Shown here: positions 27,328 through 33,248 of the stretch, in pieces | Numbering within the stretch: position 1 is the stretch's first letter | How the letters are laid out: each line of letters begins with the position of its first letter | NCBI RefSeq assembly: GCF_900102495.1 | Contig: NZ_FMVQ01000016.1 | Coordinates: forward strand, 1 to 57,524 | Direction of reading: 5' to 3' | DNA: 57,524 nucleotides | Origin: Nitrosospira sp. Nl5 | Lineage (GTDB): Bacteria > Pseudomonadota > Gammaproteobacteria > Burkholderiales > Nitrosomonadaceae | Notes under the pieces: generated by a model | Told to the model about the DNA's origin: nothing | Seen by the model: the letters and a program-made list of their open reading frames with translations, nothing else | Databases searched by the model: none | Program-made: the position numbers and the translations under genes

Positions 27328-27373
27328 AAAAAAAATCCTTACGAGTTAGAAAGTTATATTTTCTCGTAAGGAT
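27328..27373 (-). terminator. Hairpin-U8 attenuator directly before the capsid gene
   Basis: A perfect 11-bp stem on the minus strand (ATCCTTACGAG / CTCGTAAGGAT) with a 17-base A/T-rich loop is followed by eight T and then the capsid ATG. It has the form of an intrinsic terminator, and its right arm contains AAGGA, the probable ribosome binding site. Capsid expression would therefore need either antitermination or opening of the stem. Confidence 0.75.
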
Positions 27374-27401
27374 AGGGCGCACTGCAATTATGCAAAATGG
27401 T

Positions 27402-27632
27402 TCAATTTGTATCAGAATGCGCGCCTCCGCTCCTTTCACGTGCTTCTAGCTCCTTCCTGGCTATCCATATGCGAATCTCTCGCGCCTGCACCATTCTTAT
27501 ACCCGGCGCCAACTCTATAAATCGTGGGAACGTCGGGTCTCTTTTCATGATTCGCCCCAAGGTGTGCCGGCTGAATCCGAGCATATCGGCCACGCCTTTT
27601 TTTCTGAGGAGTTTGTCGTCAGATATAGTCAT
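27402..27632 (-). CDS. AlpA-family/excisionase-like HTH regulator
   Basis: A 76-residue DNA-binding protein: LLRKKGVADMLGFSRHTLGR is a winged-helix (MerR-like) HTH and FIELAPGIRMVQAREIRIWI the wing and following helix, as in AlpA/prophage CP4-57 regulators. AlpA-type proteins activate integrase/excisionase genes or act as excisionases. It overlaps the upstream gene by one base and is the last gene before the capsid attenuator. Confidence 0.82.
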   Translation of the reverse strand: MTISDDKLLRKKGVADMLGFSRHTLGRIMKRDPTFPRFIELAPGIRMVQAREIRIWIARKELEARERSGGAHSDTN

Positions 27633-27949
27633 CAGTGAATATTCCTTCTGGGCGCCTTTGCGGTCAGCGTCGCCTTTGAAGAACCTAACCGGGCGGTGTG
27701 TGCCTTTAACATAGCGGTAAATGCAGCATGTCCCAGCGCTTCAAAAGACTTGTCGGCAGCCATGACGGAAAGGGCGGCCGTTACCTGCTCCATAGGCTGC
27801 TCGGCATCGAGTAAAAAGTTTTGCAGTAGCGTGTCAATGGCAGATTTATTTGTCATTTTTTTCCTTAGTTTGTGGCTGCGGCTTATCAGAGCAAAGGTGA
27901 GCTTACGGTTGCCGACTGCCCTTGCTATGCTTTTAAGAGTAGGCTTCAT
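27632..27949 (-). CDS. Hypothetical protein
   Basis: 105 residues if started at ATG 27949 (ATGA overlap with the upstream gene); a second ATG at 27856 has a better ribosome site (AAGGA, 5-base spacing) and would give a 74-residue product beginning MTNKSAIDTLLQNFLLDAEQ. The C-terminal part is alpha-helical and basic. No recognised domain. Located in a chain of overlapping genes of the element. Confidence 0.55.
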   Translation of the reverse strand: MKPTLKSIARAVGNRKLTFALISRSHKLRKKMTNKSAIDTLLQNFLLDAEQPMEQVTAALSVMAADKSFEALGHAAFTAMLKAHTARLGSSKATLTAKAPRRNIH

Positions 27950-28383
27950 GCTACTTTCCTCTGCTCGTCAGGAAGCCCAAGGCTGCGTTCTTTTGCCGTG
28001 GTTGAGGGGTTGGCTTCACCGACTATCTTTAATTCGCTCTCTGTGCTGTATTGCTCAATTACTTGCAATAGCGCGAGTCCGTCATAGTTGACCTTTGGTA
28101 TTTGCATATCGAACGTGCCTTTACCTCTAATCCCAATGGTCACCAGGACAGGATCGGTGCTAGCGTCATTGCAAAGAATGGCGTACTTTTTTTCTGGCTC
28201 ATGTTTGAGCATTGCCAGTACGCGCTGATCTCGCAATTCAAAGAGAATGGCCGGTTTATTTTCCCTGATTGTTTCTAACCAGTTATCTATTACAGCCTGG
28301 TCTCCAATGATGTCGATGTTGCCTTCAGGGGAAACGGATAAGGTCAGTCCGTCAGCAGTGAGTCGCTCAAGGATTGCACTCAT
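27946..28383 (-). CDS. Protein with TubC-like N-terminal docking domain
   Basis: 145 residues. The N-terminus (ILERLTADGLTLSVSPEGNI, then IRENKPAILFELRDQ, to about residue 50) has the pattern of TubC_N docking domains: short helix, GLxLxVxxxG turn, and a final helix with K-x-x-I. Such domains normally mediate protein-protein contacts in megasynthases but are also found in mobile-element proteins. The rest is unknown. It starts with ATGA overlap after the replication-type gene. Confidence 0.6.
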   Translation of the reverse strand: MSAILERLTADGLTLSVSPEGNIDIIGDQAVIDNWLETIRENKPAILFELRDQRVLAMLKHEPEKKYAILCNDASTDPVLVTIGIRGKGTFDMQIPKVNYDGLALLQVIEQYSTESELKIVGEANPSTTAKERSLGLPDEQRKVA

Positions 28384-28922
28384 ACTGTTACCTTTACTTT
28401 GTTGAGTTCTGCTTCGTATTCAGCTATCCAAGGATCGGGATCAACTTCTTTTACTAAAGACGTATTTGATTGAAGAGTATTGGATCGAAGAGTATTTAAA
28501 GAGCCTATTGGGGTAGGTAATGGGCTGCCTATTGGGGTAGGTAATGGGGTAGCTATATCATCAGAAGTCTTACTCCATCTGCGTTTCGCGCCTTTCTTGC
28601 CTCCATCAGAAAGCTTTGATCTCCGTTTTGTTTGTTTTGCCCAATATTCCTCTAACTGAGGGGAAATAAGCTCACCTTTGACCTCTCTAAAGAAGGAAAG
28701 CACTCTGTCGGTGAGGCCGGCTTCAACTTGCTCAACGGGATACCCCAGGTACTTTGCAAGCGATTCAGGGTCAGCTGGGACAGATCCATTGGACCAGCAC
28801 TCCAATAGAATGGATATCCACACGAACCGCTCGAGAGGCGACATTAGGCGGTAACGCTTATCGGACAAGATATTGCTGGCATACAGAGGAAACCAGGGCA
28901 AGTCATCACGGTATTGGCTCAT
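28380..28922 (-). CDS. Phage replication-type protein, DUF1376/YdaU-like
   Basis: 180 residues. The N-terminus DLPWFPLYASNILSDKRYRL followed by ERFVWISILLECWSNGSVPAD is typical of DUF1376 (YdaU) proteins at replication-initiation positions of phages. A basic segment (KTKRRSKLSDGGKKGAKRR) and a repeated PLPTPIGS unit (two copies, encoded by a 24-base tandem DNA repeat near 28503-28553) form a linker. Start and stop overlap the neighbours by four bases each. Confidence 0.75.
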   Translation of the reverse strand: MSQYRDDLPWFPLYASNILSDKRYRLMSPLERFVWISILLECWSNGSVPADPESLAKYLGYPVEQVEAGLTDRVLSFFREVKGELISPQLEEYWAKQTKRRSKLSDGGKKGAKRRWSKTSDDIATPLPTPIGSPLPTPIGSLNTLRSNTLQSNTSLVKEVDPDPWIAEYEAELNKVKVTV

Positions 28923-29230
28923 GGCTTACCTCCCATCAAGTTCTCGTACCGGTCCCTCCAGTATCGGGCAAGCCTTTTTGCTTCTCTTGCCTCGTTCTGC
29001 ATCCCCCGGTGCCGCTCTTCCAGTACAGTTACCAGAGCGGCTAGCTTATTCTTCTCTTTAACTGCAGAAGCCAGCAGATCCTCCGATTCCAAAATCTTGG
29101 TCATGGAGTTGCTGTCTTTGATCGCTCCATCGAGTTGGCTGACAATTTCGCCGAACTCTTCTTTGCTATAGAGCGCCATGCCTGTGGGAATATCGAGTTT
29201 TGCGTCGCCGCTCAAATTATTCTGGTTCAT
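28919..29230 (-). CDS. Hypothetical coiled-coil protein
   Basis: 103 residues. The middle and end (about 35-95: TKILESEDLLASAVKEKNKL, VLEERHRGMQNEAREAKRLA) are strongly helical with heptad-like spacing. No named family. ATGA overlaps at both ends place it in the replication/regulation operon of the element. Confidence 0.6.
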   Translation of the reverse strand: MNQNNLSGDAKLDIPTGMALYSKEEFGEIVSQLDGAIKDSNSMTKILESEDLLASAVKEKNKLAALVTVLEERHRGMQNEAREAKRLARYWRDRYENLMGGKP

Positions 29231-29736
29231 TGATTGCCTCTCCTTTCTTCAGGGAAAGCCGATATAAATGACTCCGTGGTTTGACCGGGCTTGACGAGCG
29301 TTATCTTTTTCCTCAAAGAGCGTTTCCGCTCCTCGACAAACATGTGATGCACATCTTCAACAATCCGGTCAACTTTATCCCGGGCTTCATCGTCACCATC
29401 CATGCCGCGCCATTGCGTCCTATAGCAGTCAGCCTTAGGACTTGGAAAAATTCTAAATTCCTCAATAATTCTTTTATCTTGCTTGCGCTCTTCATGCCAT
29501 CTTCTTAACTGGAATCGCCCACCCTTGATCTTTCTGATTTGAAAATCAAGCTCAGGTTTGAATCCTCCGGCAGGCCAGCCATAAGTAAGCCGTTTGGGTG
29601 CTACAGGAAAATCGTGATCGAGCGCTAGTCCAAGGGAAATTATTTGATCCTTGGTTCCTGTGTAATCTGTATATCTGGGATGATCTGCGGAAATAACGAG
29701 GAATGCTGGCGCGGTCGCGCGTTTAGACTTGCTCAT
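29227..29736 (-). CDS. Hypothetical phage-element protein
   Basis: 169 residues starting MSKSKRATAPAFLVISADHP behind AGGAGA. An upstream in-frame extension to 30021 crosses inverted repeats and a terminator and is rejected. Charged C-terminal half with RRWHEERKQDKR and a Trp/Arg-rich YRTQWRGMDGDDE segment. First gene of the chain of six overlapping genes. I do not recognise a domain. Confidence 0.6.
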   Translation of the reverse strand: MSKSKRATAPAFLVISADHPRYTDYTGTKDQIISLGLALDHDFPVAPKRLTYGWPAGGFKPELDFQIRKIKGGRFQLRRWHEERKQDKRIIEEFRIFPSPKADCYRTQWRGMDGDDEARDKVDRIVEDVHHMFVEERKRSLRKKITLVKPGQTTESFISAFPEERRGNQ

Positions 29737-29805
29737 GGTATTTCTCCTAGCAAAGCGGTTTATGTTTTCCGCTCTCCCCCTGTCAAAGGGGCGGGCGGAC
29801 ACGTG

Positions 29806-29946
29806 CGGGTTGACAGACCGGGCTAGGACCGGCAGGGATCTCTCCCTCCCACACGAGCCACCCAAAAAGGGCATTTCATGTATGACGGACGTAAAAAAAC
29901 CGCTCAGAGGCGGTTGTCCGCCTAGCTTCCGGGCTGTCAAACCCGG
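29806..29946. promoter_or_regulatory. Long inverted repeat with internal terminator, candidate regulatory RNA region
   Basis: The left arm (29806-29827, CGGGTTGACAGACCGGGCTAGG) and right arm (29921-29946) are imperfect reverse complements that can pair over about 22 bp, with an intrinsic terminator in between and a palindrome CACTGATATTCAGTG just right of it. Phage P4 and relatives control replication genes with a structured immunity RNA made from such a region. That role is inferred from layout only. Confidence 0.5.
29893..29915 (-). terminator. Rho-independent terminator in the element regulatory region
   Basis: On the minus strand AACCGC CTCTGA GCGGTT is followed by TTTTT. It lies about 108 bases after the HTH gene stop and 157 before the next gene, so it separates int/HTH transcription from the replication block. 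Confidence 0.75.
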
Positions 29947-30022
29947 CCACTGATATTCAGTGACGAGGAAAGCATAATCCCCAGCTGATGAAGATGTCAA
30001 GAAATGATTTTCTCTGACCATC

Positions 30023-30238
30023 CTACGCCTCTACTGCCGACGTCATTGGCTCGGACAGCCTAGATTGAGCCCAGGCGTTTAAATCGGAAGGGGTATAGAC
30101 GGCACGATGTCCGAATCTGCGATAGGCGGGGCCGCCTCCGACGCTGGCGTATTTTTGAAGGGTAGTGCGGGAAGTCCTGAGACCAAGATTTACAAGGTAA
30201 GCTGCAGCCTCGGCGCGGTCTAAATATCTTTCTTGCAT
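30023..30238 (-). CDS. HTH-domain protein (excisionase/AlpA-like)
   Basis: 71 residues. YLDRAEAAAYLVNLGLRTSRTTLQKYA is an HTH_17-type helix-turn-helix and GPAYRRFGHRAVYTPSDLNA the wing. Such small proteins act as excisionases or transcription regulators in integrative elements. Preceded by an inverted repeat that may be its operator, and followed by the possible regulatory RNA region. Confidence 0.75.
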   Translation of the reverse strand: MQERYLDRAEAAAYLVNLGLRTSRTTLQKYASVGGGPAYRRFGHRAVYTPSDLNAWAQSRLSEPMTSAVEA

Positions 30239-30285
30239 TTACTGGTAACTCCTATCATTGATCGGAGTCGCCAGCTTACATAGAG

Positions 30286-30313
30286 AAATATTTCCTATCT
30301 AGAAGGAATATTT
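30286..30313. promoter_or_regulatory. Imperfect palindrome, candidate operator upstream of the HTH gene
   Basis: AAATATTTCCTATCTAGAAG followed by GAATATTT forms an imperfect inverted repeat (AATATTTCCT vs AGGAATATT). It lies about 50 bases before the HTH gene start, in the only gap between that gene and the preceding one. Confidence 0.4.
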
Positions 30314-30328
30314 ACCCGGTTTTACGGG

Positions 30329-30937
30329 TTATTTTTTCCCTTTGAGCGTTTTCAGATACTCTTCAATAGCGCTACGGGAAAGATGTCGATCGCAGCTTGC
30401 AAATATCAATTCAAGGCAGGACGTGGCCGGAGTCACCGCTGAGCCTTCCCACTGATTTATGGTTATGGGCAGACCGTATGATTCAAAACACCGCACAAGT
30501 GAGTTGGCCGCGTACCAATTCGCAGTTGCTCGTTTTCTCCCTGGCTTACCCGGCTCTTTATCAAGCGCTCCCTCTATCTCATCGATAAGGTAACCCAACA
30601 TTATTTTTAAATTTTCCATCACAGGTGGGGAATCTCGTCTATAGCTGAGTCCCCATAATACCGCGTCAACACTTTGCGGAATCTTTTCGAGTTTTTCCGC
30701 TAACGTAGTTGCGTCTTGCTTCAGATCGGTCAGAGTAGCGCTGAGCTCGCCCGCGCTCAGCTCGTCGGCCTCGCTTCTACAAAGACAACCATAGACCGTA
30801 GCAATATTGCCAATATCATTCACAAAAGAGGTGTCATCCTTTATGGATCGCAGCATTGCGACTTCCGATTTATCGAACTGAATATCTTTCACCAACTCGC
30901 CAGTTTGCGGTTCATAACGGGGTTTAGCGGTTGCCAT
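30329..30937 (-). CDS. Hypothetical protein next to integrase
   Basis: 202 residues, three bases after the integrase stop, so almost certainly co-transcribed with int. The sequence is mostly helical, with VNDIGNIATVYGCLCR, a 30-residue segment LTDLKQDATTLAEKLEKIPQ and a C-terminal SRSAIEEYLKTLKGKK. No family recognised. Confidence 0.6.
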   Translation of the reverse strand: MATAKPRYEPQTGELVKDIQFDKSEVAMLRSIKDDTSFVNDIGNIATVYGCLCRSEADELSAGELSATLTDLKQDATTLAEKLEKIPQSVDAVLWGLSYRRDSPPVMENLKIMLGYLIDEIEGALDKEPGKPGRKRATANWYAANSLVRCFESYGLPITINQWEGSAVTPATSCLELIFASCDRHLSRSAIEEYLKTLKGKK

Positions 30938-30940
30938 TAT

Positions 30941-32236
30941 TTAACCCTCCTTCTTATTGCGTTTAAGGCCAGTAACCTCGGCGAGTGAGTTTTGACCGGC
31001 AGCCCCAGCAAGCCCTGCGGTAACGACCGACGCCGCACGCTCCGCGAGGCCGCTTCGCGCATCCTGGGCCCAATGAACATATTTCTGTGCGGTCGATAGC
31101 TGGCTATGCCCCAGCGCCGTCATAATCTCAGCAGCTTCGGCTCCCTGCATTGCCATATGCGAGGCTAAACTGTGTCGTAGTCCGTGTAAACCAATTCCTT
31201 TCGGCAAGCTGGCCTCGTCTCTAACCTTTTGCCAAACTTTTGAAAGCGCCACTGCTCCAGAGCCCTTAGAAGGCATAAAAACGTAATCGGTAGGGCTGCC
31301 CCCCGGCTGTTGCGAAATAATCGCTTGAGCGGCCGCTGGCAAGCCTATTATTCGCGGCTTCCCGGTCTTTCGGCCTGTCTTGTGCCGTATTGGGGGCAAC
31401 GTGATAATACCTTTCTGCAAATCGACATTTGAATGCAATAAATTCGCTATCTCCCCCCGCCGGGCGCCTGTAAGGGCAATCACACGAATAGCATCAGCGT
31501 GTACAGAGCGAATACGCTTCTCGTTCACCATTCTTTCGAGCGTGCGGAACATACTGGCGTAGTCATCCGCATTCCGCATGATAGTGTCGCGTTTGCCATC
31601 ACTGCCGACTGAAATATCCCTGGCAGGATTAACGGTGGCCAGGCCCTCATCGATCGACCATTTCATAATTGCGCGAAAAAGACGGACAGACATACGCGCA
31701 GCGCCCTCACCACCCCTCACAATGGATCTGCCCCTGCTGCCTGTCTTTATGTCGCGCGCGGTCTTCCCGTCTCGAATGTCAGCAAATGCACGGCGCACAT
31801 CCTCTGCCGTTAATAGCTTTACTGACTTGCTTCCGAGCGTGGGTTTAAGGTGACTGTTTATCCTGCCGCGGTCGACTGCCCGGGTCGAATCTGCTTTCTC
31901 CGAAAACTTCGATGATTCTAGATACAGGTCTAGCAGATGAGCAACGCGGATAGCTTGCCGGTTGGATTGTTTGACGGCTAACGGATCAGCGCCATGCACC
32001 ACATCATGCTGCAATTCACGTGCTTTTTTTCTTGCCTGATCTGCAGTGAGTTTATGGCTTTGCCCTATAGTAACTCTGCGCGATCGATTCTCTTGTGTCC
32101 GGTAGTTGTAGACAAAAGACTTTGTGCCCGAGGGCAAAACAAGGAGACCAAAACCTTTAACTTCGGTATCCCAGATTGTGCGACGTTTCGGCCCGGGTGT
32201 AGCGGCACTGACACTCTTCTTAGTAATTTTCTGCAT
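30941..32236 (-). CDS. int: Tyrosine-type integrase (DUF4102 N-terminal domain)
   Basis: A 431-residue site-specific recombinase. The N-terminal domain (WDTEVKGFGLLVLPSGTKSF) is of the P4-integrase DUF4102 type. The catalytic residues are visible: Arg259 in ALTGARRGEI, Lys in RHKTGRKTG, His351/Arg354 in HGLRHSLASH, His377 in ALGHSQ and the nucleophile Tyr386 in QKYVHW. It is at the right end of the element, 150 bases from attR, with arm-type repeats just before its start codon. It would integrate at tRNA-Arg(CCG). Confidence 0.95.
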   Translation of the reverse strand: MQKITKKSVSAATPGPKRRTIWDTEVKGFGLLVLPSGTKSFVYNYRTQENRSRRVTIGQSHKLTADQARKKARELQHDVVHGADPLAVKQSNRQAIRVAHLLDLYLESSKFSEKADSTRAVDRGRINSHLKPTLGSKSVKLLTAEDVRRAFADIRDGKTARDIKTGSRGRSIVRGGEGAARMSVRLFRAIMKWSIDEGLATVNPARDISVGSDGKRDTIMRNADDYASMFRTLERMVNEKRIRSVHADAIRVIALTGARRGEIANLLHSNVDLQKGIITLPPIRHKTGRKTGKPRIIGLPAAAQAIISQQPGGSPTDYVFMPSKGSGAVALSKVWQKVRDEASLPKGIGLHGLRHSLASHMAMQGAEAAEIMTALGHSQLSTAQKYVHWAQDARSGLAERAASVVTAGLAGAAGQNSLAEVTGLKRNKKEG

Positions 32237-32238
32237 AG

Positions 32239-32259
32239 CGTGTCAGCACAGTGTCAGCA
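32239..32259 (+). repeat. Right integrase arm-site candidate, next to int start codon
   Basis: Identical to 22487-22507. It lies 3 bases upstream of the integrase ATG (minus strand, 32236), so integrase binding here could also repress its own expression. Confidence 0.7.
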
Positions 32260-32386
32260 GGAGATAGTAAAACAATGTTAACCCTCGTATGCTTTTGTCA
32301 ACTAGCAGTAAGGATATTCTATAATAGAATCAAAGGGAAGGTAAGGAGTAGTATTTTTCGGTAAAGAGGGGTAAATAGCTGGGGTT

Positions 32387-32436
32387 CGCCCTCCGAAGGC
32401 GGGGGTCACACGTTCGAATCGTGTTGGGCGCGCCAT
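32387..32436 (+). repeat. attR: 50-bp direct repeat (tRNA fragment)
   Basis: An exact copy of 22394-22443. It lacks the 5' half of a tRNA, so it is not a functional tRNA gene. It marks the right end of the element, about 150 bases beyond the integrase start codon. Confidence 0.95.
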
Positions 32437-32932
32437 TCTTGTCTCACCCATTGAAAAATCTGCTGAGGCCTTGAAAGGCAAGGCCAGAACGGGGTTTGAA
32501 AGCCTTCGCTGCGAGATGTCCGCGCTCCACTCAAACGCAATAACCGCAGACTGGTAATCCCATTTTTCCGGGAAGGTAGAGAGCAATATGGGAGGCAACG
32601 GTAAGGGAGTGCACTCCCGGCGCTATCTCATCCGCTCAAATGACGCCGGACGATAGGCTCAGTTTTCTCAGAGCAAGTTTGGGCCAGGCGCGAGTTCTTG
32701 CGCGCCTTATTAGCCTCTGCACGCATTCTGCAAAAAGGCATGGGCAGGAAATTTTCAGGGGCGGAGTTCGGAGCAGTATAAAAGCACTCATGACCCCTTG
32801 GTGCTTTTCGTAGCGATGAATATGCCCGCTGCGTTCGTCCTTGAGCACTGCTCTAGCAAGATACGCAGCGGCACGGCGAAGTGGCCTTCCGACCGCTTGA
32901 CCTGCCGCTATCCTGTCGACCTGGGCCCTGCC
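32437..32932. other. Non-coding flank right of attR
   Basis: 496 bases with no gene I can support. A hairpin AAAAGCAC / GTGCTTTT (32780-32808) could be a bidirectional terminator. The short frames here have no family resemblance. Confidence 0.5.
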
Positions 32933-33157
32933 TCAGGTTACGCGGATGTAGGAATAGTACGGCTTGACGTACCAGTTCACGAACCGCCCCTTGGACGGTG
33001 CATCCAGAAGATCATCAAACACAGCGCTCGGCACGTTCCTGTAGTCGTAGGTGTCCCCGTCGACGTAGCGCAGCCGCAAGGTTCCACTGCGCGCGTCGTA
33101 GCCCCCGGCCACAACGCTGCTCGAATTGAACGAGATCATTTGTATCCGGCGCGTCAT
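32933..33157 (-). CDS. KTSC domain protein
   Basis: 74 residues. MISFNSSSVVAGGYDARSGT, RYVDGDTYDYRNVPSAVFDD and LLDAPSKGRFVNWYVKPYY match the KTSC domain, a small domain of unknown function often attached to lysyl-tRNA synthetase-like or RNA-related proteins, or free-standing as here. Start could be 33157 or 33139 (MISFNSS); the second is a better family match. It lies outside the mobile element. Confidence 0.8.
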   Translation of the reverse strand: MTRRIQMISFNSSSVVAGGYDARSGTLRLRYVDGDTYDYRNVPSAVFDDLLDAPSKGRFVNWYVKPYYSYIRVT

Positions 33158-33248
33158 ACCAAATACTTGAGGACCATCACAGCCCCTTCCCCCATCAGCT
33201 CACATGGGCGCCGGAACCAAGGAACCGTGCCGGTCGTCAAAAAACCGA

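Larger units (their letters stand above)
22394..32436. mobile_element. 10-kb integrated phage-like element in tRNA-Arg(CCG)
   Basis: The element is bounded by exact 50-bp direct repeats (22394-22443 and 32387-32436) derived from the tRNA 3' end. It carries a tyrosine integrase at its right end, paired integrase-arm repeats, HTH regulators, a replication-type protein, an HK97-type capsid gene, two tail-tip genes, a retropepsin-like protein and a GNAT pair, all on the minus strand. One unit is 9,993 bp. No terminase, portal, prohead protease, tape measure, holin or endolysin is recognisable. It may be a satellite that carries its own capsid gene or a prophage reduced by deletion. Confidence 0.92.

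Noticed and set aside
29737-30021. N-terminal extension of the 29227-29736 gene
   Set aside because: It would cross an intrinsic terminator and a long inverted repeat, and the start at 29736 has a strong AGGAGA site.
32387-32436. Second tRNA-Arg gene
   Set aside because: Only the 3' 50 bases are present; acceptor 5' strand and D arm are missing, so this is attR.
32302-32598. 98-codon minus-strand frame across attR
   Set aside because: It reads antisense through the tRNA fragment ([12 protein letters not shown] is a typical false translation of a tRNA T-arm) and has no family resemblance.
32636-32848. 70-codon minus-strand frame
   Set aside because: No ribosome site or domain; spans a terminator-like hairpin.
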